Of a stretch of 10,922 nt of DNA, positions 1 to 6,028 are shown piece after piece. Within the stretch, counting starts at the first letter, position 1; each line of letters opens with the position of its first letter. Source of the DNA: Sphingomonadales bacterium UBA6174 (lineage in GTDB: Bacteria; Pseudomonadota; Alphaproteobacteria; Sphingomonadales; Sphingomonadaceae); assembly GCA_002422945.1 (NCBI GenBank), contig DITW01000035.1, forward strand, positions 1 to 10,922, written 5' to 3'. The notes under the pieces were generated by a model. It saw nothing but the letters and a program-made list of their open reading frames with translations. It was not told the DNA's origin and ran no database searches. The position numbers and the translations under genes were made by a program.

Positions 1-139
1 GATGGTCATGCCGGGCGACAACGTGTCGATCACCGCCAAGCTGATCGCCCCGATCGCCATGGAAGAGGGCTTGCGCTTCTCGATCCGTGAAGGTGGCCGC
101 ACCGTTGGTGCAGGGGTTGTCGCCAGCATCCAGAAGTAA
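1..139 (+). CDS. tuf: Elongation factor Tu, C-terminal end (partial)
   Basis: This is the last 45 codons of EF-Tu, the GTPase that carries aminoacyl-tRNA to the ribosomal A site. The frame begins at base 2 and ends with TAA at 137-139. The visible peptide belongs to the C-terminal beta-barrel (domain 3): it contains the MVMPGDNV stretch, then MEEGLRFSIREGG and RTVGAGVV close to the end, all highly conserved in bacterial EF-Tu. The GTP-binding domain lies outside the window. Position directly before rpsJ is the usual place of tuf at the end of the str operon (rpsL-rpsG-fusA-tuf). Two terminators follow immediately, so this gene appears to close its transcription unit. Confidence 0.96.
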   Translation, partial: MVMPGDNVSITAKLIAPIAMEEGLRFSIREGGRTVGAGVVASIQK

Positions 140-150
140 TATAGGCATGC

Positions 151-192
151 TCACCGCCTGATTCGCGAGAGTCGGGCGGTGAGAAATTTTTT
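151..192 (+). terminator. Intrinsic terminator 1 after tuf
   Basis: The arms TCACCGCC (151-158) and GGCGGTGA (175-182) are perfectly complementary. Inside them GATT can pair with AGTC with one G-T wobble. The stem is followed by six T at 187-192. It begins 11 bases after the tuf stop codon. Confidence 0.75.
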
Positions 193-194
193 GG

Positions 195-239
195 CAAACC
201 GCCCCCGGCGCCAAGCTATTTGGGGGTGGTTTGTTTTTT
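195..239 (+). terminator. Intrinsic terminator 2 after tuf
   Basis: CAAACC-G-CCCCC (195-206) pairs with GGGGG-T-GGTTTG (222-233), giving a 12-bp stem with one G-T wobble and a 15-base loop. Six T follow at 234-239. It lies in tandem with the first terminator, two bases after its T run. This looks the stronger of the two. Confidence 0.85.
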
Positions 240-259
240 GGCTCTTTCGCATCGATAGT
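231..259 (+). promoter_or_regulatory. Weak candidate promoter for rpsJ
   Basis: TTGTTT (231-236) and GATAGT (254-259) are 17 bases apart, and GATAGT matches TATAAT at four of six positions. This is the only spaced pair I found in the 37 bases between terminator 2 and rpsJ. It overlaps the end of that terminator and would leave a leader of only about ten bases. The -35 match is poor. The promoter may equally lie upstream, or S10 transcription may come from read-through of tuf. Confidence 0.18.
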
Positions 260-276
260 GGAATTTGGGATTTACC

Positions 277-588
277 ATGGAAACGCAGAATATCCGCATT
301 CGCCTCAAGGCCTTTGATCACCGCGTGCTCGATCAGGCTACCGGCGATATTGCCGAAACCGCCAAGCGCACCGGCGCACTGATCCGTGGCCCGATTCCGC
401 TGCCGACGCGCATCGAAAAATTCACCGTGAACCGCGGTCCGCATGTCGACAAGAAGTCGCGCGAGCAGTTCGAGGTACGTACTTACAAGCGGCTGCTTGA
501 CATTGTGCAGCCAACGCCCCAGACGGTCGACGCGCTGATGAAGCTCGACCTCGCCGCTGGCGTTAACGTTGAGATCAAGCTGGCCTAA
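277..588 (+). CDS. rpsJ: 30S ribosomal protein S10 (NusE)
   Basis: Encodes 103 residues, the normal S10 length. S10 sits in the head of the small subunit and, as NusE, also joins NusB and NusG in transcription antitermination. The family signature is plain: IRIRLKAFDHR at residues 6-16, the GPIPLPTRIEKFTVNRGPHV loop region from residue 38 and KKSREQFEVRTYKRL after it. I chose ATG at 277 because it gives the usual short N terminus before IRIRLKAFD, with GGGA seven bases upstream. An in-frame TTG at 265 would add four residues and lacks support. It is the first gene of the S10 block, just behind the tuf terminators, and is followed by an unusually long 186-base gap before rplC. Confidence 0.97.
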   Translation: METQNIRIRLKAFDHRVLDQATGDIAETAKRTGALIRGPIPLPTRIEKFTVNRGPHVDKKSREQFEVRTYKRLLDIVQPTPQTVDALMKLDLAAGVNVEIKLA

Positions 589-751
589 TAAGGCCGGTAC
601 GAGCAAGGGATACCGCCGGTCTTCTTTTAGACCGGGTCCTGCGTCCCCCGTCTCTTCTTCTGCATGGCAACATGCGGGGGATTCTAGCCCGGACGGGGCG
701 ACGTTTTCTTTTTGGGTTAGATCATGCCCGCAGGCAATGGTGCCGGCGGGC
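582..751 (+). promoter_or_regulatory. Structured leader-like region between rpsJ and rplC
   Basis: The gap holds no gene but a row of inverted repeats on the transcribed strand. A GGCCT/AGGCC hairpin spans the rpsJ stop (582-586 with 591-595). CGGTA/TACCG lies at 595-599 with 611-615. CCGGTCT/AGACCGG (616-622 with 629-635) has a six-base loop. A terminator-like stem runs from 642 to 703. GCATG-GCAA-CATGC (662-675) has a GNRA tetraloop. A stable hairpin occupies 726-751. Two of the pairings are mutually exclusive: TCCCCC 644-649 with GGGGGA 676-681, versus CCCCGTC 646-652 with GACGGGG 692-698. That layout resembles an attenuator. No folding program was run and a regulatory role is inferred. 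Confidence 0.5.
642..713 (+). terminator. Terminator-like stem between rpsJ and rplC (possible attenuator)
   Basis: CGTC-CCCCGTC (642-652) pairs with GACGGGG-C-GACG (692-703) in 11 base pairs with a single bulged C at 699. A tract of nine T in ten bases follows at 704-713. The 39-base loop contains its own GNRA-capped hairpin. It stands inside the operon, between S10 and L3, so full termination would silence most ribosomal genes. Partial or regulated termination is more plausible. Confidence 0.5.
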
Positions 752-774
752 CTCTGTAATGGGAGAATAAGATC

Positions 775-1527
775 ATGCGCACTGGCGTGATCGCACGGAA
801 GGTGGGGATGACCCGCCTGTTCAATGAGGACGGACGGCACGTGCCGGTTACCGTTCTGCAGCTGGACAACGTGCAGGTAGTAGCCCGCCGCGAGGTGGAT
901 CGTGATGGTTATGTGGCAGTTCAGCTTGGTGCTGGCGCTGCAAAGCCGAAGAATCTGACGAAGCCGGAACGCGGCCATTTCGCTAAGGCGGAAGTGGAGC
1001 CGAAGGCGCAGTTGGTCGAATTCCGCGTGACGGAAGACGCCCTGCTTGACGTCGGTTCGGAAATTTCTGCGGATCATTATGTCGTTGGCCAGCTGGTCGA
1101 TGTCTCCGGTCATACCCAGGGTAAGGGTTTTGCAGGTGCGATGAAGCGTTGGGGCTTCGCCGGTCTGCGCGCCACCCACGGTGTGTCGGTTTCGCACCGT
1201 TCGCACGGTTCGACTGGTCAGCGTCAGGATCCGGGCAAGGTTTTCAAGAATAAGAAGATGGCCGGCCACATGGGCGACCGTCAGCGCACCCAGCAGAATC
1301 TGGAAGTCGTGCTGACTGACGCCGATCGCGGCCTGATCTTCATCAAGGGTTCGGTTCCGGGCCACAAGGGCACCTGGCTCACCGTCAAGGATGCCATGAA
1401 GGTATCTCGCCCGGCTGAAGCGCCGTATCCGGCTGGCCTCAAGGCTGCTGCCACCAACAACGCTGCGCCTGCGGAAACGCCGGTTCAGGCCGATGCGCCT
1501 GAAGCAGCTGAAAACCAGGAGGGCTGA
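775..1527 (+). CDS. rplC: 50S ribosomal protein L3
   Basis: Encodes 250 residues. L3 is an early assembly protein of the large subunit that binds near the start of the peptidyl transferase centre. Recognised from the N terminus TGVIARKVGMTRLF, the GKGFAGAMKRWGF core and the SHRSHGSTGQRQDPGKVF loop (about 140-156). That loop contains Gln149 and Gln151; in E. coli one glutamine in this loop is methylated by PrmB. E. coli L3 has 209 residues. The excess here is a C-terminal tail from about residue 211 rich in Ala, Pro and Glu, which is probably disordered. ATG 775 is preceded by GGGAGA at 761-766, a good ribosome binding site, and follows the structured gap after rpsJ. Confidence 0.97.
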   Translation: MRTGVIARKVGMTRLFNEDGRHVPVTVLQLDNVQVVARREVDRDGYVAVQLGAGAAKPKNLTKPERGHFAKAEVEPKAQLVEFRVTEDALLDVGSEISADHYVVGQLVDVSGHTQGKGFAGAMKRWGFAGLRATHGVSVSHRSHGSTGQRQDPGKVFKNKKMAGHMGDRQRTQQNLEVVLTDADRGLIFIKGSVPGHKGTWLTVKDAMKVSRPAEAPYPAGLKAAATNNAAPAETPVQADAPEAAENQEG

Positions 1528-1532
1528 GCGCC

Positions 1533-2156
1533 ATGAAGATCAAGGTTCAAAACCTCGATGCGGCTGCTGCTGGTGACATCGAACTTAACGATGACATCTT
1601 TGGCCTCGAACCGCGTGCGGACATTCTCCACCGCGTGGTGACCTGGCAGCTCCATAACCGTCGTGCCCCGGCTCGTGCCGCGCGCGAACGTAGCGATGTT
1701 GCCCGCACCGGCAAGAAGTTCGGTCGTCAAAAGGGCGGTGGTACCGCTCGTCACGGCGATCGCCGTGCGCCGATCTTCATCGGCGGTGGTAAGGCGCATG
1801 GTCCGCGTGCCCGTGTGTTCGAAAGCAGCCTGAACAAGAAGATCCGTGCTTTGGGTCTGAAGATGGCGCTGTCGAGCAAGGTGCGTGATGGCAAGTTGCT
1901 GATCCTCGACACGTTGGAAATGGCCAATGTGAAGACCAAGCTGTTGCAGGGTTCGCTCGGCAAGCTCGGCCTCACCTCGGCTTTGGTCATTGACGGTGAA
2001 AGCGTGAACAACGGTTTCCGTCTGGCTGCTGCCAACCTGCCCAAGGTCAATGTCATGGCGGCGGCTGGTGCCAATGTCTATGACATCCTGAAACATGACA
2101 CGCTGGTGCTTTCGCGCGCTGCTGTCGAAAAGCTGGAGGCGCGGTTCAATGGCTAA
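1533..2156 (+). CDS. rplD: 50S ribosomal protein L4
   Basis: Encodes 207 residues, the standard length. L4 binds 23S rRNA and its long basic loop reaches into the peptide exit tunnel. That loop is seen at about residues 43-95, with NRRAPARAAR, RTGKKFGRQKGGGTARHGDRR and GGGKAHGPRAR. The C-terminal half carries the Rossmann-like globular domain (KLLILDTLEM, ALVIDGE). In E. coli L4 also represses its own operon through the S10 leader; whether that holds here is unknown, but the structured gap upstream of rplC would be a candidate target. The ribosome binding site AGGAGGG (1517-1523) lies inside the end of rplC, nine bases before ATG. The last two codons and the stop overlap the start of rplW. 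Confidence 0.97.
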   Translation: MKIKVQNLDAAAAGDIELNDDIFGLEPRADILHRVVTWQLHNRRAPARAARERSDVARTGKKFGRQKGGGTARHGDRRAPIFIGGGKAHGPRARVFESSLNKKIRALGLKMALSSKVRDGKLLILDTLEMANVKTKLLQGSLGKLGLTSALVIDGESVNNGFRLAAANLPKVNVMAAAGANVYDILKHDTLVLSRAAVEKLEARFNG

Positions 2157-2451
2157 TGCAGTCAATATCCGTCACTATGATGTGGTGCTCGCGCCTCACA
2201 TCACGGAAAAAGCCACGCTTCTTTCCGAAAACAACGCGGTGGTGTTCAAGGTTGCGGACGACGCAACCAAGACCGAGATCAAAGCTGCCGTTGAAGCGCT
2301 GTTCAATGTCAAGGTGAAGGCGGTGAACACCATCGTCACCAAGGGCAAGACCAAGCGCTGGCAGGGCCGTCCGTACAAGCGGTCGGATTTCAAAAAGGCG
2401 ATCGTGACGCTGGCTGAAGGCCAGACCATCGACGTCACCACCACGATCTGA
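2149..2451 (+). CDS. rplW: 50S ribosomal protein L23
   Basis: Encodes 100 residues. L23 lies at the mouth of the peptide tunnel and is the docking site for trigger factor and the signal recognition particle. The conserved APHITEK motif is at residues 15-21, with Glu20 matching the E. coli docking glutamate (Glu18). The basic segment TKRWQGRPYKRSDFKKAIVTL is typical of the tunnel-side extension. The frame is open further upstream (to 2095), but ATG 2149 gives the expected N terminus MANAVNIRHYDVV and has GGAGG at 2135-2139, nine bases away. It overlaps the end of rplD by eight bases, suggesting coupled translation. Confidence 0.96.
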   Translation: MANAVNIRHYDVVLAPHITEKATLLSENNAVVFKVADDATKTEIKAAVEALFNVKVKAVNTIVTKGKTKRWQGRPYKRSDFKKAIVTLAEGQTIDVTTTI

Positions 2452-2464
2452 GGGCTGAAGCAAG

Positions 2465-3301
2465 ATGGCACTCAAGCATTATAATCCGACGAGCCCGGCC
2501 CGCCGTGGCCTGATTCTCGTCGACAAGTCCAGCCTGTGGAAGGGCAAGCCGGTTAAGGCGCTGACCGAAGGTAAGCGCAAGTCCGGTGGTCGTAACAACA
2601 TGGGTCATGCCACTGCACGTGGTATTGCCGGTGGTCACAAGCAGAAGTACCGCTTCATCGACTTCAAGCGTCGTAAGTGGGACATGCCAGCGACCGTCGA
2701 ACGCCTGGAATACGATCCCAACCGTTCGGCATTCATCGCCTTGGTGAATTACGAAGACGGCGAACAGACCTACATCATCGCGCCGCAGCGTCTCGCTGTC
2801 GGTGACCAGATCATCGCCGCCAAAAAGTGCGACGTGAAGCCGGGCAATGCGATGGAACTCGGTCAGGTTCCAGTCGGCACCATCGTCCACAATGTGGAAA
2901 TGAAGCCGGGCAAGGGCGGCCAGATCGCTCGCGCTGCTGGTACCTATGTTCAGGTCGTTGGTCGTGACCGCGGCATGGTCATCGTTCGCCTCAATTCGGG
3001 CGAACAGCGTTATCTGCGTGCGGATTGCATGGGCACCGTCGGTGCCGTGTCCAACCCGGACAATGCCAACCAGAACCTTGCAAAGGCCGGTCGTAACCGC
3101 TGGCTCGGCAAGCGTCCGCTGACCCGCGGTGTTGCAAAGAACCCGGTCGATCACCCGCATGGTGGTGGTGAAGGCCGGACCTCAGGTGGTCGCCATCCGG
3201 TGACGCCATGGGGTAAGCCGACCAAGGGCGCCCGTACCCGTTCCAACAAGGCGACGGATAAGTTCATCATCCGCTCGCGTCATGCGAAGAAGAAGAGGTA
3301 A
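2465..3301 (+). CDS. rplB: 50S ribosomal protein L2
   Basis: Encodes 278 residues, the usual size. L2 is one of the most conserved large-subunit proteins, needed for subunit association and close to the peptidyl transferase centre. The RNA-binding region is seen in GRNNMGHATARGIAGGHKQKYR near residues 40-60. The C-terminal signature NPVDHPHGGGEG places His230 at the position of E. coli His229, the residue proposed to matter for peptidyl transfer. The basic C terminus (RTRSNKATDKFIIRSRHAKKKR) is also typical. It starts 13 bases after the rplW stop, with GAGGG overlapping that stop codon as ribosome binding site. Confidence 0.98.
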   Translation: MALKHYNPTSPARRGLILVDKSSLWKGKPVKALTEGKRKSGGRNNMGHATARGIAGGHKQKYRFIDFKRRKWDMPATVERLEYDPNRSAFIALVNYEDGEQTYIIAPQRLAVGDQIIAAKKCDVKPGNAMELGQVPVGTIVHNVEMKPGKGGQIARAAGTYVQVVGRDRGMVIVRLNSGEQRYLRADCMGTVGAVSNPDNANQNLAKAGRNRWLGKRPLTRGVAKNPVDHPHGGGEGRTSGGRHPVTPWGKPTKGARTRSNKATDKFIIRSRHAKKKR

Positions 3302-3304
3302 GCC

Positions 3305-3580
3305 ATGGCCCGTTCCGTCTGGAAAGGTCCCTTTGTCGACCTGCATTTGTTGAAAAAGGCCGAGGCTTCCCAGGAAGCTGGTGGTCGCGCCCCGATCAAG
3401 ACCTGGTCGCGTCGTTCCACCATCCTCCCGCAGTTTGTTGGCTTGACGTTCAGCGTCTATAATGGCCGTAAGTTCGTGCCGGTTCTCGTTAACGAGGACA
3501 TGGTTGGCATGAAGCTCGGCGAATTCGCCCCGACCCGGTACTTCCCGGGCCACGCGGCCGATAAGAAGGGCAAGAGGTAA
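3305..3580 (+). CDS. rpsS: 30S ribosomal protein S19
   Basis: Encodes 91 residues, matching the family. S19 forms a pair with S13 in the head of the small subunit and contacts A-site tRNA. The N-terminal ARSVWKGPFVDLHLLKK, the IKTWSRRSTILPQFVGLTF centre and the end segment NEDMVGMKLGEFAPTRYFPGHAADKK (about 63-88) are characteristic. Only three bases separate it from rplB. The ribosome binding site (AGAGG) overlaps the last codons of rplB. Confidence 0.97.
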   Translation: MARSVWKGPFVDLHLLKKAEASQEAGGRAPIKTWSRRSTILPQFVGLTFSVYNGRKFVPVLVNEDMVGMKLGEFAPTRYFPGHAADKKGKR

Positions 3581-3583
3581 GAC

Positions 3584-3967
3584 ATGTCCAAACCCGCAAG
3601 CCCCCGTCGCGTTGGCGACAAGGAAGCCTTGGCTGTCAACACCGCCGTGCGTGGTTCGGCTTACAAGCTGAACCTCGTCGCTGGCCTGATCCGCGGCAAG
3701 AAGGCGGCTGACGCCCTCAACATCCTGTCCTTCTCCACGAAGGCGATGGCTGTTGATGTGCGCAAGTGCCTCGCTTCCGCGATCGCAAACGCCGAGAACA
3801 ACCACAACCTTGATGTGGACGCCCTGGTCGTACAGGAAGCAAGCGTCGGCAAGGCGATCACGATGAAGCGTTTCGCAACGCGTGCTCGTGGCCGTTCGAC
3901 CCGCATCTTGAAGCCGTTCAGCCGCATTCGCGTGGTTGTCCGCGAAGTTGAAGAAGCCGGAGAATAA
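3584..3967 (+). CDS. rplV: 50S ribosomal protein L22
   Basis: Encodes 127 residues; E. coli L22 has 110 and the extra length is split between the two ends. L22 lines the narrow part of the peptide exit tunnel with a beta hairpin. That hairpin is visible at residues 94-107 as MKRFATRARGRSTR. The MKR triplet, whose deletion gives macrolide resistance in E. coli, is intact at residues 94-96. The N-terminal part has the globular fold segment KLNLVAGLIRGKKAADALNIL. It starts three bases after rpsS, with the AGAGG before that stop serving as ribosome binding site. Confidence 0.96.
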   Translation: MSKPASPRRVGDKEALAVNTAVRGSAYKLNLVAGLIRGKKAADALNILSFSTKAMAVDVRKCLASAIANAENNHNLDVDALVVQEASVGKAITMKRFATRARGRSTRILKPFSRIRVVVREVEEAGE

Positions 3968-3969
3968 TC

Positions 3970-4665
3970 ATGGGTCAGAAATCAAACCCGATCGGTCTGC
4001 GGCTTCAGATCAACCGCACCTGGGACAGCCGTTGGTATGCAGAAGGCCAGGAATATGGCAAGCTGCTGCTCGAAGACATCAAGCTGCGCAAGTTCATCAT
4101 GAAGACCGTGCCACAGGCTGCGATCTCCAAGGTGGTCATCGAGCGTCCGGCCAAATTGTGCCGCATCTCGGTATTCGCAGCGCGTCCCGGCGTCATTATC
4201 GGCAAGAAGGGTGCGGACATCGAAAAGCTGCGCCGCACGCTCAGCCAGATGACCGGTTCGGATGTGTCGTTGAACATTGTCGAAATTCGCAAGCCGGAAA
4301 TCGATTCCAAGCTCGTCGCCCAAGGCGTCGCCGATCAGTTGGAGCGTCGTATCGCATTCCGTCGTGCGATGAAGCGGGCCGTGCAGTCGGCGCTTCGTCT
4401 GGGTGCTGAAGGCATCCGGATCACCTGCGCTGGCCGTCTCGGTGGTGCGGAAATCGCTCGTACCGAATGGTATCGTGAAGGTCGCGTGCCGCTGCATACG
4501 CTGCGCGCGAACGTCGATTATGCCGAAGCTCAGGCTCACACCGCTTATGGCGTGTGCGGGATCAAGGTCTGGATCTTCAAGGGTGAAATCCTTGGTCATG
4601 ATCCGATGGCCCAGGATCGGCTGATGATGGAAGCTCAAACATCGGGGGTCCGGCCGGCGCGGTAA
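3970..4665 (+). CDS. rpsC: 30S ribosomal protein S3
   Basis: Encodes 231 residues, close to E. coli S3 (233). S3 sits at the mRNA entry channel of the small subunit and helps unwind mRNA. The N terminus MGQKSNPIGLRL is diagnostic. A type 2 KH domain follows, with its GxxG loop in GVIIGKKGADIEKLR starting at residue 74. The C-terminal domain contains GRLGGAEIARTEWYREGRVPLHTLRA and YGVCGIKVWIFKGE, the S3 C-terminal signature with conserved Arg residues facing mRNA. It begins two bases after rplV. A 63-base gap to rplP follows, longer than is usual at this junction. Confidence 0.97.
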   Translation: MGQKSNPIGLRLQINRTWDSRWYAEGQEYGKLLLEDIKLRKFIMKTVPQAAISKVVIERPAKLCRISVFAARPGVIIGKKGADIEKLRRTLSQMTGSDVSLNIVEIRKPEIDSKLVAQGVADQLERRIAFRRAMKRAVQSALRLGAEGIRITCAGRLGGAEIARTEWYREGRVPLHTLRANVDYAEAQAHTAYGVCGIKVWIFKGEILGHDPMAQDRLMMEAQTSGVRPAR

Positions 4666-4685
4666 GGGTTTATCCCTTTCCCCGT

Positions 4686-4721
4686 CGCCTGATCGGCCGA
4701 ACTCAACGGTGTCAGAAGGCG
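4686..4721 (+). promoter_or_regulatory. Possible hairpin covering the rplP ribosome binding site
   Basis: CGCCT (4686-4690) can pair with AGGCG (4717-4721), with two more pairs (GA/TC) after a three-base bulge. The right arm overlaps AGAAGG (4714-4719), the only ribosome binding site candidate for rplP. The short gap 4666-4728 holds nothing else I recognise. The pairing is modest and may be chance. Confidence 0.25.
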
Positions 4722-4728
4722 AATAGAA

Positions 4729-5151
4729 ATGCTGCAACCAAAGCGCACTAAATTCCGTAAGGCCCATAAGGGCCGCATTCATGGCGATGCCAAGGGCGGT
4801 ACAACGCTCAACTTTGGCACGTTCGGGCTGAAAGCCCTTGAACCGGACCGTATTACGGCTCGCCAGATCGAAGCCGCACGTCGCGCAATTACGCGTCACA
4901 TCCGCCGTCAGGGCCGGTTGTGGATCCGTATTTTCCCAGACGTGCCGGTCTCGTCAAAGCCTGCCGAAGTCCGCATGGGCTCCGGTAAGGGTTCGCCCGA
5001 ATTCTGGGCAGCCCGCGTTAAGCCAGGTCGTATCTTGTTTGAACTTGATGGTGTACCGGGTCCGCTCGCTCGCGTCGCGTTTGAACGTGCGATGGAAAAG
5101 CTCCCGATTAAAACCAAGGTGGTTGCCCGCCTTGGTGAATCAGTTTTCTGA
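4729..5151 (+). CDS. rplP: 50S ribosomal protein L16
   Basis: Encodes 140 residues. L16 binds near the A-site tRNA elbow and organises the peptidyl transferase region late in assembly. The start MLQPKRTKFRKAHKGR, the middle DRITARQIEAARRAITRHIRR and the signature RMGSGKGSPEFW (82-93) identify it. Arg82 aligns with E. coli Arg81, which is hydroxylated by YcfD/RoxA there; whether that happens in this organism cannot be seen. ATG 4729 gives the standard N terminus. The ribosome binding site AGAAGG is nine bases upstream and may be partly hidden in a small hairpin. Confidence 0.97.
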   Translation: MLQPKRTKFRKAHKGRIHGDAKGGTTLNFGTFGLKALEPDRITARQIEAARRAITRHIRRQGRLWIRIFPDVPVSSKPAEVRMGSGKGSPEFWAARVKPGRILFELDGVPGPLARVAFERAMEKLPIKTKVVARLGESVF

Positions 5152-5161
5152 GGTGATGGTC

Positions 5162-5368
5162 ATGGCCAAGATTGCCGATCTCAAGACGAAGACCGACGAC
5201 CAGCTGGTTGAACAGCTTGCCGAACTGAAGCGTGAGCAGTTTAATCTGCGCTTCCAGTCGGCAACCAACCAGCTCGAGAAGCCGGCACGCATTCGCGAGG
5301 TGCGCCGCACCATCGCCCAGATCAAGACCCTGCAGACGGAGCGCGTGAGCGCTTCGGCTCAGGCCTAA
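5162..5368 (+). CDS. rpmC: 50S ribosomal protein L29
   Basis: Encodes 68 residues, a normal L29 length. L29 is a small two-helix coiled-coil protein beside L23 at the tunnel exit. The sequence is strongly helical, with the family pattern LAELKREQFNLRFQSATNQLE at about residues 20-40 followed by KPARIREVRRTIAQIKTL. An in-frame ATG at 5156 would add Met-Val. I prefer 5162 because GAGGTG (5150-5155) then sits six bases upstream, whereas it would abut the earlier ATG. It lies ten bases after rplP and 14 before rpsQ. Confidence 0.94.
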   Translation: MAKIADLKTKTDDQLVEQLAELKREQFNLRFQSATNQLEKPARIREVRRTIAQIKTLQTERVSASAQA

Positions 5369-5382
5369 GAAGGAGCAACAAC

Positions 5383-5643
5383 ATGCCGAAGCGTGTGCTG
5401 ACCGGGACGGTTGTCTCCGACAAGGGTGACAAAACCGTGGTCGTGCTGGTAGAGCGGAAGGTGAAACATCCGCTCTATGGCAAGATCATCCGTCGGTCGA
5501 AAAAATATCATGCCCATGACGAAGGTAATGTCTTCAAGGAAGGCGAAACCGTCCGCATTCAAGAATGCGCGCCGGTCTCCAAGCTGAAGACCTGGACCGT
5601 CGTTGAAAAGGTCGGTGGCACTGATGCCCCGGCTGCCGCGTAA
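5383..5643 (+). CDS. rpsQ: 30S ribosomal protein S17
   Basis: Encodes 86 residues. S17 is an OB-fold primary binder of 16S rRNA. The family pattern is clear: RVLTGTVVSDKGDKTVVVLVERKVKHPLYGK in the first half, SKKYHAHDE, then GETVRIQECAPVSKLKTWTVVE. A short Gly/Ala-rich end (GGTDAPAAA) extends slightly past the E. coli protein (84 residues). A good AAGGAG (5370-5375) lies seven bases before ATG. It is the last gene of the S10 block; a gap of 16 bases without any terminator leads straight into rplN, so S10 and spc blocks look fused. Confidence 0.97.
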   Translation: MPKRVLTGTVVSDKGDKTVVVLVERKVKHPLYGKIIRRSKKYHAHDEGNVFKEGETVRIQECAPVSKLKTWTVVEKVGGTDAPAAA

Positions 5644-5659
5644 AAGAGGAGACTGACAA

Positions 5660-6028
5660 ATGATTCAGATGCAGTCAAATCTCGACGTGGCCGATAACTC
5701 GGGTGCAAAGCGCGTCCAGTGCATCAAGGTGCTCGGTGGTTCCAAGCGTCGGTTCGCCGGCGTGGGTGATGTCATCGTCGTCTCGATCAAGGAAGCCGCA
5801 CCGCGCGGTAAAGTGAAGAAGGGTGACGTGCATCGTGCCGTGATCGTTCGGACCGCCAAGGACATTCAGCGTGCTGATGGTTCGGTGATCCGTTTCGACG
5901 GTAACGCTGCCGTGCTGGTCAACAAGAATGAGGAGCCGATCGGCACCCGTATTTTTGGCCCAGTCGTTCGCGAACTGCGCGCCAAGAACTTCATGAAGAT
6001 CATCTCGCTTGCGCCGGAGGTGCTGTAA
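5660..6028 (+). CDS. rplN: 50S ribosomal protein L14
   Basis: Encodes 122 residues, the near-invariant L14 length. L14 is a beta-barrel protein on the subunit interface that contacts L19 and 16S rRNA and is the target of the silencing factor RsfS in other bacteria. MIQMQSNLDVADNSGAKRV at the start and GSVIRFDGNAAVLVNKNEEP with GTRIFGPVVRELR near residues 74-107 are textbook matches. AGAGGAG at 5645-5651 lies eight bases upstream. In E. coli this is the first gene of the separate spc operon; here nothing like a promoter or terminator separates it from rpsQ. It shares one base with rplX (TAATG). Confidence 0.98.
   Translation: MIQMQSNLDVADNSGAKRVQCIKVLGGSKRRFAGVGDVIVVSIKEAAPRGKVKKGDVHRAVIVRTAKDIQRADGSVIRFDGNAAVLVNKNEEPIGTRIFGPVVRELRAKNFMKIISLAPEVL

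Noticed and set aside
265..276. In-frame TTG start for rpsJ
   Set aside because: The TTG overlaps the only ribosome binding site candidate for ATG 277, and the extra residues are not expected in S10.
569..790. Plus-strand small frame (73 codons) filling the rpsJ-rplC gap
   Set aside because: It overlaps both flanking genes, runs through every hairpin arm of the gap and its Ser/Arg/Pro composition shows no protein signature. RNA structure explains the region better.
151..1365. Long minus-strand open frame (404 codons) across rpsJ and rplC
   Set aside because: It is antisense to two clearly coding ribosomal genes and to both tuf terminators, with no recognisable protein motif. Such frames arise from the codon bias of the sense genes.
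3982..4899. Minus-strand open frame (305 codons) across rpsC and rplP
   Set aside because: Fully antisense to S3 and part of L16, no family features and no start context of its own.
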